Assembly: GCA_035476635.1 (NCBI GenBank)
Contig: DATILI010000180.1
Location: forward strand, 1-64,000
Length of the DNA: 64,000 nucleotides
Direction: 5' to 3'
Origin: DATILI01 sp035476635
Lineage (GTDB): Bacteria; Pseudomonadota; Gammaproteobacteria; Burkholderiales; Burkholderiaceae_C
This document shows, piece by piece, positions 1 to 7,892 of this stretch. Numbering within the stretch: position 1 is the first letter of the stretch; every line of letters starts with the position of its first letter. The notes beneath the pieces were generated by a model. That model had not been told where the DNA came from. It worked only from the letters and a program-made list of their open reading frames with translations, and did no database searches. The position numbers and the translations under genes are program-made.

Positions 1-777
1 GAGTTCGGGGTTCAGGTTCAGCGCCTGGTTGGCGGGGATGGTCCAGGCGGTGGTGGTCCAGATGACGATATAGGCGTCTTTGGTCAGCCCTGGCAGGCCA
101 AAGGCCGCGGCCAGCTTGGTCGGCGCATCGGCCTTGAAGCCCACGTCCAGCGTCTGCGATTTCTTGTCCGCGTACTCGATCTCGAACTCGGCCAGCGACG
201 AACCGCAGTCAAAGCACCAATAGACCGGCTTCAAGCCGCGGTAGACGAAGCCGCGCTCCATCACGCGCTTGAACGCGCGGATCTCATCGGCCTCGTTGCT
301 GAAGTCCATGGTGCGGTAGGGATGGTCCCAGTCGCCGAGCACGCCCAGGCGCTTGAAGTCGGCGCGCTGGATGTCGATCTGCTCGGTGGCGAAGGCGCGG
401 CTCTTGGCCTGCATCTCGTCGCGCGGCAGGTTGCGGCCGTGTTTCTTTTCGATTGCGTTTTCGATCGGCAGGCCGTGGCAGTCCCAGCCGGGGATGTAGG
501 CGGCGTCCATGCCCTTGAGCTGGCGCGCCTTGACGATCATGTCCTTCAGGATCTTGTTGACCGCATGGCCCATGTGGATCTGGCCGTTGGCGTACGGCGG
601 GCCGTCGTGCAGCACGAACTTGGGCGCGTTGCAGCGCGCATCGCGCAGCTTCTTGTACAGGCCCTGATCTTCCCATTCCTTGACCCAGCCCGGCTCGCGC
701 TTGGGCAGGTCGCCGCGCATGGGGAAGGGCGTATCGGGCAGGTTCAGGGTGGCGCGGTAATCGGTTTTATCGGTCAT
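1..777 (-). CDS. ileS: Isoleucyl-tRNA synthetase, N-terminal part (cut by window start)
   Basis: Charges tRNA-Ile with isoleucine in the cytoplasm. The first 259 codons are present and the reading frame runs off the left edge, so the editing domain, KMSKS loop and C-terminus are outside the window. The class I ATP-binding signature HMGH is at residues 68-71, within the PPYANGQIHMGH segment typical of IleS. The start is the ATG at 775-777, giving MTDKTDYRATLNLP. It lies downstream of ribF on the same strand, the usual proteobacterial ribF-ileS(-lspA) order, with a 98-bp gap that holds a palindromic repeat. Identification is secure. Confidence 0.97.
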   Translation of the reverse strand, partial: MTDKTDYRATLNLPDTPFPMRGDLPKREPGWVKEWEDQGLYKKLRDARCNAPKFVLHDGPPYANGQIHMGHAVNKILKDMIVKARQLKGMDAAYIPGWDCHGLPIENAIEKKHGRNLPRDEMQAKSRAFATEQIDIQRADFKRLGVLGDWDHPYRTMDFSNEADEIRAFKRVMERGFVYRGLKPVYWCFDCGSSLAEFEIEYADKKSQTLDVGFKADAPTKLAAAFGLPGLTKDAYIVIWTTTAWTIPANQALNLNPEL

Positions 778-793
778 GGCAAAGCCTTGGGAG

Positions 794-870
794 TGTCATT
801 CCGGGCTCGAACCGGAATCCAATGAAGGGGAGGGGCGAGAAATGGATTGCGAGCCAGGCCCGCAATGACA
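794..870. repeat. Imperfect palindromic intergenic element between ribF and ileS
   Basis: The outer arms TGTCATTCCGGGC (794-806) and GCCCGCAATGACA (858-870) are inverted repeats with 12 of 13 pairs matching (C opposite C at 801/863). An inner CCGG...CCGG pair could form a small sub-hairpin. The element fills most of the gap between two co-directional genes. It resembles the short dispersed palindromes with GTCATT ends seen in many proteobacterial genomes. Whether it is repeated elsewhere in this genome cannot be seen here. Confidence 0.6.
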
Positions 871-875
871 GTCCG

Positions 876-1913
876 TCAAATTCGGTCGCGTGTGGTCTGG
901 CGACGGGTGGAAGCGAAGAACGCGCGCGCGTCGTCACAGTCCTTGCGGATGCCCTGGGTCAGGGCATCAAGGCTGTCGTACTTGAGCTCGTCGTGCAGTT
1001 TGTGCAGCAGTTCCACGCGGATGATTTTACCGTACGCCCCTTCGTCGCCAAGGTGGGCGGGCCATTGCAGGCAATGGGTTTCCAGGAGGACCCGTCCGCC
1101 GTTGACGTCATCCGGGTCCAGCGAGGGCCGGATGCCGAGGTTGGCCACCCCCGGGAGGGGCGAATCGCTGTCGCTCTGGCCCAGGCCATGTACCTGGACC
1201 GCAAAAATGCCGCTGGCCGCAGGCTTCCAGTGGGAAAAGCGCAGGTTGAGTGTGCGAAATCCGTCACCGCTCGCGGCGCTGCTTGCGCCCAGTTCGCGGC
1301 CGAGCTTGCGCCCGTGCACCACGTGGCCGCTGATGCTGTAGGGCCGGCCCAGCAGCGCGGCCACGTCGTCCATGCGGCCCTGGCTCAAGGCTTCACGCAC
1401 GGCAGAGCTTGAAACGCGCAGGCCGTGCACTTCGTAGCTGTTCATCCGGGCGACGTCAAAGCCGTGCACGTCGCCCGCCGCATCGAGCATCGTGTAGTCG
1501 CCTGCGCGCTTGGCGCCAAAACGGAAATCGTCGCCGACCAGCACGTACTTCACGCCCAGGCCACGCACCAGCACATCGTCGATGAAGGCCTGCGGCGAAA
1601 GCGACGAAAGCCGTGCGTCAAACGGCAGGATGACGCACTGGTCGATGCCGCAGCGCGCCAGTTCGGTGAGTTTGTCGCGCAGGGTGGCCACGCGCGCGGG
1701 CGCCAGCTCGGGTTTGTGCGCCACGGCGGCGAAGTAGTCGCGCGGATGGGGTTCGAAGCTCATGACGCAACTGGGCACGCACCGGTGTTGCGCTTCGTTT
1801 CTGAGCAGGGCTAGCATGGCCTGGTGACCGCGGTGCACGCCATCGAAGTTGCCAATGGTCATCGCACAGGCTCCGGCGATGCCCGGATGGTGGAATCCGC
1901 GAAAGATTTTCAT
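876..1913 (-). CDS. ribF: Bifunctional riboflavin kinase / FAD synthetase
   Basis: Makes FMN from riboflavin and then FAD from FMN plus ATP. The product has 345 residues, the usual RibF length (about 310-350). The N-terminal nucleotidyl-transferase domain has TIGNFDGVHRGHQ at residues 19-31, with the HxGH-type motif. The C-terminal flavokinase half has GRPYSISGHVVHG and LGIRPS. In the flavokinase the usual PTAN stretch reads FRTLN, which keeps the Thr. I chose the ATG at 1911-1913 (MKIFRGFHH) because this is where family similarity begins; an upstream in-frame start exists but would add a non-conserved leader. It lies upstream of ileS on the same strand and is probably co-transcribed with it. 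Confidence 0.95.
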   Translation of the reverse strand: MKIFRGFHHPGIAGACAMTIGNFDGVHRGHQAMLALLRNEAQHRCVPSCVMSFEPHPRDYFAAVAHKPELAPARVATLRDKLTELARCGIDQCVILPFDARLSSLSPQAFIDDVLVRGLGVKYVLVGDDFRFGAKRAGDYTMLDAAGDVHGFDVARMNSYEVHGLRVSSSAVREALSQGRMDDVAALLGRPYSISGHVVHGRKLGRELGASSAASGDGFRTLNLRFSHWKPAASGIFAVQVHGLGQSDSDSPLPGVANLGIRPSLDPDDVNGGRVLLETHCLQWPAHLGDEGAYGKIIRVELLHKLHDELKYDSLDALTQGIRKDCDDARAFFASTRRQTTRDRI

Positions 1914-2089
1914 CGAATCGATATGTTTTTGATAGCAGAATGCCCCCGCAGGACAAGCGCTTTCAGCCAAATTGTCATGAAAACAGGGTATATTGTGACT
2001 CAGTGGATGGCTTTGCTTCGCATTGCCATTGCACATGAGACATCTGCTTTGCGTGCCAGTGGTGGTTTATCCGTTACAGGAGGCGTGTT

Positions 2090-2647
2090 TTGAAGGTCTT
2101 GAAGCTGTCGGCCCAAGGGCTGCCCCAGTCCTGGATTTCGCTTGAACAGGCGGTGATTCACTACGCTGCCGAGGAAGTGCGCTGGGAGTCCGGCGGCGAA
2201 GTCGCGGTGTTCCGTGGCGGCCACAACGCGGTGACGGGTGAGCAATCCATCATCGCGGTCAACAGCATCATCGGCACCAAGGGCGTGCCCAACATCAATC
2301 CCTTCGATCTCAAGCCGGGCCTGACCAACAGCAAGCTGTTTGCGCGCGATCGCAACGTCTGCGCCTACTGCGGCGACCACTTCCACGAGGAAGACCTGAC
2401 GCGCGAGCACATCATCCCGTTCGCACAGAACGGCAAGGACCACTGGATGAACGTGGTCACCGCCTGCCGCGCTTGCAACCACCGCAAAAGCAGCCGCACA
2501 CCCGAGCAGGCCCATATGCCGTTGCTGTACGCGCCCTACGTGCCCAGCCTCTGGGAAGACTTCATCTTGCGCAACCGGCGCATCCTGGCCGATCAGATGG
2601 AGTTCCTGATGGCCCACGTGCCGAAGTCCTCGCGCCTGCTCGCTTAG
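2090..2647 (+). CDS. HNH endonuclease family protein (TTG start)
   Basis: A 185-residue protein with a zinc-finger HNH nuclease core. Cys91 and Cys94 (CAYC) and Cys126 and Cys129 (CRAC) are the likely structural zinc ligands. REHIIP supplies the first histidine (His107), and NHRK follows the second Cys pair. The start is TTG at 2090, supported by a strong AGGAGG Shine-Dalgarno at 2078-2083 and by the conserved opening MKVLKLSAQGLP. Proteins of this type are widely conserved single genes in Burkholderiales and their role is not established. It is divergent from ribF and convergent with the next gene. DNA cleavage is inferred from the motif only. Confidence 0.85.
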   Translation: MKVLKLSAQGLPQSWISLEQAVIHYAAEEVRWESGGEVAVFRGGHNAVTGEQSIIAVNSIIGTKGVPNINPFDLKPGLTNSKLFARDRNVCAYCGDHFHEEDLTREHIIPFAQNGKDHWMNVVTACRACNHRKSSRTPEQAHMPLLYAPYVPSLWEDFILRNRRILADQMEFLMAHVPKSSRLLA

Positions 2648-2671
2648 GGCCCGGCGCGCTCCCGCTCTCCT

Positions 2672-4048
2672 TCAATAAGTCAGTTCCAGGACAACCGCGT
2701 GATTCTGCGTGGCGCTCCAGGTGCGCCCGGTGATGCGCTCGCCGTTGAACTCGGCACTGATGGCGCGTTCGCCTTCCTGGGGTAGCTTGATCTTGGAACT
2801 GGCCACGCCGGCCCCGGTCGGTACGCCGGGCGGTGGCGTCTGGCCATCAAAGCTGATCTTGTCGCGCGGCGGGTTGAAGTAGCCGCGCGGCCGGACGAAG
2901 GTAATGACGGACTTGGCCTCTTTGTCGGCTTCGGCAATGCGTTCGGCCCGCAGATGGATGATGTTGCTCGAACGCGGGAAGCCGCTGCGATAGATGTGCG
3001 TGGTGGCGTAGCCGGGCGCTGTAATTACAAACTCATAGGGCACGCCGGGACGCGCTGCAAACGGGCCCCAGAGGCCGTCGGCGCCAACCGTCTTGCTGTG
3101 TACCGCGCTGCCGCTGCGCTGTCCCGTGGCCGGATCGACCGCGAACACGGCGAGTTGCGCGCCGCCCAGGGGCAGGTTGTTGCTGAAGTTGCCGGTTTTC
3201 GGATCGGCCGGATTCAGCCCCAAGCCGGTGATCTTGCCGTTGAGCACCGCCTGGGTTTCGGTGCGGATGTCCATCGTCTTCGACGCCTTGCCGGTGATGA
3301 AGCTGTAGCTGGCCTCGAACGCCGCAGGCGAATAAGACGTTTCGCGATGGTCGATGTGCGGAATCACCACGTTCATCGCGCCCTTGAGTTCCGGGCCGGC
3401 GGCCGTGACGTTGGTGACGAGGTCCTTGTCGCCGATCCACTGGCCGCGCGGCTGGGCGAATTTGTCGTTGCTGTCCGATCGGATGGTCAGCCACTTGACC
3501 GGCCCGATGACTTCGTCGCCAGCGGCATTCTTGGGTGCGTTGAGCGCCGTGAGGAACGGCCCGGTGCCGGAGAACTCGTTGCCCTCGTTGCGGCCCTTGA
3601 CGGCCCAGACGCCGTGGTTGGGTGTGCCGCCAAGGATCGCGTGGCTCACCGTCTGCTCGCCGCCGCCGTTCTGGATGTAGTTGCGGATCGCGTTGCCGCC
3701 GCGCGAGTTGCCGATCAGGACCACCTTGCGTGCCCCTGTGGCCTTGAGCACCTTGTCGACCTCGGCCTTCAGGTAGGCCATGTGTTCGGCGGCGGAAGTG
3801 CGGCCCGCCTGCGGCTTGCTGTCGTCGTCGCGTGCCGATGGGTACGGCACGTCGATGGCATGCAGCCGCTCGCGCGGCCAGCCATTGGACTCAAAACGCC
3901 ACATCGTGGCCTGCCACAAGCCGCCGGTATCGCCGTTGCCATGGACGAAGACGATGGGTGGGGCTTCTTCGATCGATGGCGTGCTGGCGCAGCCGGCCAA
4001 AAGTGCCAGGCTGGCGGCAAGCCCTAGAAACAGGCGGCGTGAAGTCAT
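2672..4048 (-). CDS. Alpha/beta-hydrolase lipoprotein with Tat-like signal
   Basis: A 458-residue exported hydrolase. The N-terminus has a twin-arginine-like SRRLFLG motif followed by a hydrophobic stretch and a lipobox LAGC with Cys20, suggesting Tat export and lipid attachment. The hydrolase fold shows an oxyanion-hole segment FVHGNGD (residues 34-40) and the nucleophile elbow GNSRGG with Ser115; a candidate catalytic His is at 231-234 (PHIDH). A C-terminal half of about 200 residues looks like beta-rich carbohydrate-binding or carboxypeptidase-regulatory modules. The substrate is unknown; esters or polyesters are possible. A GGAGA Shine-Dalgarno precedes the chosen ATG. An upstream in-frame ATG would bury the signal peptide and is unlikely. 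Confidence 0.8.
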   Translation of the reverse strand: MTSRRLFLGLAASLALLAGCASTPSIEEAPPIVFVHGNGDTGGLWQATMWRFESNGWPRERLHAIDVPYPSARDDDSKPQAGRTSAAEHMAYLKAEVDKVLKATGARKVVLIGNSRGGNAIRNYIQNGGGEQTVSHAILGGTPNHGVWAVKGRNEGNEFSGTGPFLTALNAPKNAAGDEVIGPVKWLTIRSDSNDKFAQPRGQWIGDKDLVTNVTAAGPELKGAMNVVIPHIDHRETSYSPAAFEASYSFITGKASKTMDIRTETQAVLNGKITGLGLNPADPKTGNFSNNLPLGGAQLAVFAVDPATGQRSGSAVHSKTVGADGLWGPFAARPGVPYEFVITAPGYATTHIYRSGFPRSSNIIHLRAERIAEADKEAKSVITFVRPRGYFNPPRDKISFDGQTPPPGVPTGAGVASSKIKLPQEGERAISAEFNGERITGRTWSATQNHAVVLELTY

Positions 4049-4075
4049 TGTTGTGGTCTCCGGTATGTCAAAGAG

Positions 4076-4108
4076 AAATGCCCGCCAGTTCTTCAACCGC
4101 GGGCATTT
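4076..4108 (-). terminator. Candidate intrinsic terminator after the acyl-CoA dehydrogenase pair
   Basis: The perfect 10-bp stem AAATGCCCGC / GCGGGCATTT (4076-4085 and 4099-4108) has a 13-nt loop. Read on the minus strand it is followed by a T-rich TCTCTTT tract. It lies 28 bp past the stop of the small acyl-CoA dehydrogenase and before the hydrolase ribosome-binding site, so it would separate the two transcripts. The T-tract is interrupted, so strength is uncertain. Confidence 0.6.
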
Positions 4109-4135
4109 TGAGCTATTGCTTCATCGTTGAACAGA

Positions 4136-5263
4136 TCAAGCGAATACCCCGGTCGTGTCCTGCATCCTGGCGCTGACTTCGCCCAGGTGGTGCAGCGTGT
4201 CGCCGAAGGTCATTTCAAGTTGGGTGAGCTTCTTGAAGTAGTGGCTGCCGATGTATTCGTCAGTCACCCCGATGCCACCGTGCAACTGCACCGACTGCTG
4301 CCCCACAAAGCGCATGGAGGTGCCGAGCTGGTACTTGGCGCGTGCCAGGGCGCGGCGGCGCTCTTCGGTGGGTGCGTTGAGCTTGAGCGCAGCGTAGTAG
4401 CTCATCGAGCGCGCCAACTCAAGCTGCATCTTCATGTCGGCCACGCGGTGGCGCAAAGCCTGGAAGCTGCTGATGACGACGCCGAACTGTTTGCGCGTGT
4501 TCATGTACTCGACCGTGACGGCAAGCGTTTTGTCCAGCACGCCAACAGCCTCGGCGCACGAGGCGGCAATGCCGATGTCTACCGCGTGCTCCAGCGCCGT
4601 CAGGCCGTCCAGCGTCACCAGCGTGGCCGGCGTTTCCTTGAACGCGACCTCGGCCGCGCGGCCGCCGTCTTGCGTGCTGTAGCCGCGCGCGGCCACGCCC
4701 GCCGCACCGCGCTCCACCAGGAGCAGAGCGATCTTGCCGTTGGCCACGGCGGGCACGAGATAGGCGTCGGCCTGGTCACCCACGGGCACGATGCTCTTGG
4801 CGCCGCTGACAATCCAGCCCGCTGCCGCCTGCGTGGCCTTGGTTTCGCACAAATCGAGCTTGTAGCGGGCCTTGCGCTCCTGGTAGGCGAGCACAACCAA
4901 CGCCTCGCCAGCCGCGATCTTGGGTAGCCAGGCCGCCTTGACCGCTTCGGGCGCATAGCCGTTGATCACTCCGCTGGAAATCAGCGTTTGGGCCAGGGGC
5001 TCCAGCACGATGCCGCGGCCGAGTTCTTCCATCACCACCATGGCCTCGACCGGGCCCATGCCCAGACCGCCATGCGCATCGGGGATATAGAGGCCCGTCA
5101 AGCCAAGATCGGCAAGCTCGCCGTAGGCCTCGCGCGAAAAGCCGGAGGACGCCGCGCCGGTCTTGGCGATGGCACGGCGACGCTCGAAGTCATAGCCCTT
5201 GTCGACCCATTTGCGCACCGCATCGCGCAACTGTTCCTGGTCGTCGCTGAAATCAAAATCCAT
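4136..5263 (-). CDS. Acyl-CoA dehydrogenase, small-subunit type (PimD-like)
   Basis: A 375-residue FAD flavoprotein of the acyl-CoA dehydrogenase fold: helical N-domain, central beta-domain, and C-terminal helical domain with NTRKQFGVVISSFQALRH and QLHGGIGVTDEY. It lies downstream of a second acyl-CoA dehydrogenase (5358-6536) on the same strand. The pair matches the arrangement of heteromeric dehydrogenases such as pimeloyl-CoA dehydrogenase PimC/PimD, where this would be the small subunit. Oxidation of a dicarboxylyl-CoA or another fatty acyl-CoA is inferred from that pairing. The ATG at 5261-5263 is preceded by GGAGAG. A candidate terminator follows it. Confidence 0.85.
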   Translation of the reverse strand: MDFDFSDDQEQLRDAVRKWVDKGYDFERRRAIAKTGAASSGFSREAYGELADLGLTGLYIPDAHGGLGMGPVEAMVVMEELGRGIVLEPLAQTLISSGVINGYAPEAVKAAWLPKIAAGEALVVLAYQERKARYKLDLCETKATQAAAGWIVSGAKSIVPVGDQADAYLVPAVANGKIALLLVERGAAGVAARGYSTQDGGRAAEVAFKETPATLVTLDGLTALEHAVDIGIAASCAEAVGVLDKTLAVTVEYMNTRKQFGVVISSFQALRHRVADMKMQLELARSMSYYAALKLNAPTEERRRALARAKYQLGTSMRFVGQQSVQLHGGIGVTDEYIGSHYFKKLTQLEMTFGDTLHHLGEVSARMQDTTGVFA

Positions 5264-5291
5264 AAATCTCTCCTGCATTCATCTAGCTGGT

Positions 5292-5310
5292 GCCCCCTCA
5301 TGGAGGGGGC
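5292..5310. repeat. Short perfect inverted repeat in the dehydrogenase intergenic region
   Basis: GCCCCCTC and GAGGGGGC are perfect 8-bp arms around the 3-nt loop ATG. The hairpin lies 29 bp upstream of the start codon of the small dehydrogenase subunit, and a second, longer palindrome follows at 5341-5375. G/C-run palindromes of this kind are common intergenic elements in Comamonadaceae. Confidence 0.55.
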
Positions 5311-5340
5311 TAGGGGGAGCCAAACATACGGCGCTGCGCG

Positions 5341-5375
5341 CAGACTGTTTTGGGCTTTCAGCCCAAAACAGTCTG
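5341..5375. repeat. 15-bp perfect hairpin with a stop codon in its loop
   Basis: The arms CAGACTGTTTTGGGC (5341-5355) and GCCCAAAACAGTCTG (5361-5375) pair perfectly around the 5-nt loop TTTCA. The minus-strand TGA stop of the large dehydrogenase subunit (5358-5360) is inside that loop, so one arm is coding (the last codons, ...AQTVLG) and the other is intergenic. There is no long T-tract on either side, so it is more likely an mRNA-stabilising or attenuating hairpin than a simple terminator. Confidence 0.75.
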
Positions 5376-6536
5376 CGCCACGATGTTGCGTTGGACCTCA
5401 TTCGAACCGCCGTAGATCGTGGTCTTGCGGTAGTTGAAATAGGTCGATGCGAGCGGTGCGCAGTGCGCGGCGCCGACCTGGTCGCCCTGCCAGCCGGCTT
5501 CCATGGCTTCCTGGACGAAGGGCAGGCTGTAGGGGCCGGCGGCCAGCATCATGAGTTCGGTGTAGCGCTGCTGGAGCTCGCTGCCGCGAATCTTCAAGAG
5601 GCCGGCGATGTCCAGCGAGTTCTTGCCCGACTTCTCGGCCGACAGGACGCGCAGCACCAGCATCTCGAGCGCCACGACCTCGACGTCGAGCTTGGCGATT
5701 TCATCGCGGAAGCGGGGCTCGTCGTACACGCCTTCGGCCTGGGCGATGCGCTTCAAGCGCTCGAGCTCGCGCTTGGCGCGGTTCACATCGGCGATGTTGG
5801 TGCGCTCGTGCGAGAGCAGGTGCTTGGCATAGGTCCAGCCCTTGTTCTCTTCGCCGATCAGGTTTTCAGCCGGCACTTCGACGTTGTCGAAGAACACCTC
5901 ATTCACCTCGTGCTCGCCATCCAGCATGGTGATCGGGCGCACGGTGACGCCGGGCGACTTCATGTCGATCAACAGGAAGGAGATACCGGTCTGCGGCTTG
6001 CCTTCGGTGGTGGTGCGTACCAGGCAGAAGATCCATTCGCCGTACTGGCCAAGGGTGGTCCAGGTCTTCTGGCCGTTGACGATGTATTTGTCGCCCTTGC
6101 GTTCGGCGCGTGTCTTGAGCGAAGCGAGGTCGGATCCTGAGCCTGGTTCGCTATAGCCCTGGCTCCACCAGACTTCGCCGCTGGCGATGCCGGGCAAAAA
6201 GCGCTTGTGCTGCTCGGCATTGCCGAAAGCCATGATCACGGGCGCCACCATCACCGGGCCGAAGGGCACGACGCGCGGCGCCCCGGCCAGCGCGCATTCT
6301 TCTTCGAACAGGTGCTTTTGCACCGCAGTCCAGCCAGGGCCGCCGAACTCCTTGGGCCAGCCATGGCCCAACCAGCCCTTCTTGCCGAGAATCTTGGCCC
6401 AGCGCTGCATATCGTCTCGCGACAGGCGCAGGGCGTTGTGGACTTTTCGTGAAATATCGGTGGGCAGGTTGTCCTTGACCCAGGCGCGGATGTCTTCGCG
6501 GAATTTCTGCTCTTCAGGGGTAAATGCCAAATCCAT
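5358..6536 (-). CDS. Acyl-CoA dehydrogenase, large-subunit type (PimC-like)
   Basis: A 392-residue acyl-CoA dehydrogenase beginning MDLAFTPEEQKFREDIRAW. Family marks include YSEPGSGSDLASLKTRA in the flavin-binding middle domain, NGQKTWTT, and YGGSNEVQRNIVAQ near the C-terminus. The position of the medium-chain catalytic Glu (YEGT) reads YGGS, as in many long or branched-chain and heteromeric types. It is the upstream partner of the 375-residue dehydrogenase and likely forms a heteromer with it. No electron-transfer flavoprotein, thiolase or CoA-ligase gene is adjacent, so the pair relies on partners encoded elsewhere. The ATG is at 6534-6536. Confidence 0.87.
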   Translation of the reverse strand: MDLAFTPEEQKFREDIRAWVKDNLPTDISRKVHNALRLSRDDMQRWAKILGKKGWLGHGWPKEFGGPGWTAVQKHLFEEECALAGAPRVVPFGPVMVAPVIMAFGNAEQHKRFLPGIASGEVWWSQGYSEPGSGSDLASLKTRAERKGDKYIVNGQKTWTTLGQYGEWIFCLVRTTTEGKPQTGISFLLIDMKSPGVTVRPITMLDGEHEVNEVFFDNVEVPAENLIGEENKGWTYAKHLLSHERTNIADVNRAKRELERLKRIAQAEGVYDEPRFRDEIAKLDVEVVALEMLVLRVLSAEKSGKNSLDIAGLLKIRGSELQQRYTELMMLAAGPYSLPFVQEAMEAGWQGDQVGAAHCAPLASTYFNYRKTTIYGGSNEVQRNIVAQTVLG

Positions 6537-6580
6537 GAGGATGTCTCCAAAGAAGATCGATTTTTAGCACGGTCGTTCGT

Positions 6581-7255
6581 TTATTCCTGTCCGGGTTGCG
6601 ACAGTCCGAGTTCGGTACACAGGCGTTGTACGGTCTGGCGCAATGCCGCCACTTCGGATTCCATGGCCGTGAGCCGGTCTTGCAGGGCAGCGATCTCGCC
6701 CGTGGAGCCGCCTTCGGCCGGCTGTGCGCCAGTGGAAGCCGGTTCGTGCACCGGCCCGCAAAGAAGGTGGGCCCAGCGCTGCTCACGCGCCCCGGGAGCG
6801 CGCGCCAACTTCACTGCCAACGGACCACCTTTTTCTTCGGACCGTTCCTGCAATTCATCCAGGAATCCTTCAACCGAGGAAATGTCCGCGAACCGGTACC
6901 AGCGTTCGGTGTTGATCCGCAGCTCGCCTGCGGTTTGCGGCCCGCGCAACATCAACAGGCCCAGGATGACCGCGGATTGCTCGGGCACACCCACCGCGCG
7001 TTGGAAGTTGTGTTCGTAGCGCGTGGTCCGGCCGCCGCTGCTCTCAAACACCAGCGCCAGGGTCTTCAGCGCATCCAGGGCCTCCTGGGCCTGGGCTTCG
7101 TCGACGTTCATCAGCGGGTCGCGGCTGGTCTTCTGGTTGCAGCCGGCGACCACCGAGTTCAAGGTCAGCGGATAGCTGTCGGGCACGGTGCGGGCTTTTT
7201 CCATCAGCGTGCCAAGCACGCGCGCTTCTAGAGGTGAGAGGATTCGCAGGGGCAT
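6581..7255 (-). CDS. YceH family protein (UPF0502/DUF480)
   Basis: A 224-residue cytosolic protein starting MPLRILSPLEARVLGTLMEKA, the conserved opening of the YceH family, followed by PDSYPLTLNSVVAGCNQKTSR and two winged-helix-like repeats (a second one includes LMLRGPQTAGELR). The C-terminus carries a predicted coiled coil (IAALQDRLTAMESEVAALRQ). The fold suggests nucleic-acid binding or protein contacts, but the function is not established. It ends 44 bp before the acyl-CoA dehydrogenase pair on the same strand and is divergent from purN with only a 24-bp gap. Confidence 0.85.
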   Translation of the reverse strand: MPLRILSPLEARVLGTLMEKARTVPDSYPLTLNSVVAGCNQKTSRDPLMNVDEAQAQEALDALKTLALVFESSGGRTTRYEHNFQRAVGVPEQSAVILGLLMLRGPQTAGELRINTERWYRFADISSVEGFLDELQERSEEKGGPLAVKLARAPGAREQRWAHLLCGPVHEPASTGAQPAEGGSTGEIAALQDRLTAMESEVAALRQTVQRLCTELGLSQPGQE

Positions 7256-7279
7256 GGCGCCAAGGATAATTCCGTTGAA

Positions 7280-7861
7280 ATGAAAAACATCGTGATTTTG
7301 ATCTCCGGCGGCGGCTCCAACATGGCCGCCATCGTGAAAGCAGCCCAACGCGAGGGCTGGCAGGAGCGTTTCGGAGCGCGAGTTGCTGCCGTGATCAGCA
7401 ACAAAGCCGCTGCCGGAGGGCTGGAATTTGCGCGCGGCCAGGGTATTGCGGCCGAAGTGGTCGACCACAAGGCGTTTGCTTCGCGGGAGGCCTTCGATGC
7501 CGAGCTTGCCACCGCGATTGACCGGTATCAGCCCGCGCTGGTGGTGCTCGCCGGCTTCATGCGCATCCTTACCCCCGGCTTCGTTGCGCGCTACGAGGGG
7601 CGGCTGCTCAACATCCACCCTTCATTGCTGCCGGCGTTTCCGGGCTTGCATACCCACCAACGTGCCATCGAGGCCGGTTGCCGCGTGGCCGGCGTCACGG
7701 TGCATCGCGTCACGGCCGAACTCGACCATGGGCCGATCCTGGAGCAGGCTGCGGTGCCCGTTCTTCCCGGCGACTCAGCCGAGGCGCTGGCCGCGCGCAT
7801 CCTGACGCAGGAGCACATCATCTACCCGCGTGCGATTGCGCGGCTGCTTCAAGATCGATAG
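7280..7861 (+). CDS. purN: Phosphoribosylglycinamide formyltransferase
   Basis: Third step of purine synthesis: transfers a formyl group from 10-formyl-tetrahydrofolate to GAR. The product is 193 residues, the normal length. The phosphate-binding loop GGGSN is at residues 10-14. The catalytic triad is visible as Asn111 and His113 (NIHPSLLPAF) and Asp149 (ELDHGPI). The ATG at 7280 gives MKNIVILISGGGSN, the family's usual start. It is divergent from yceH with a 24-bp intergenic space, so the two promoters must overlap or lie in neighbouring coding sequence. Confidence 0.97.
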   Translation: MKNIVILISGGGSNMAAIVKAAQREGWQERFGARVAAVISNKAAAGGLEFARGQGIAAEVVDHKAFASREAFDAELATAIDRYQPALVVLAGFMRILTPGFVARYEGRLLNIHPSLLPAFPGLHTHQRAIEAGCRVAGVTVHRVTAELDHGPILEQAAVPVLPGDSAEALAARILTQEHIIYPRAIARLLQDR

Positions 7862-7892
7862 CGCCCCAGGGCCATCCCGGGAACCAGCGCGC

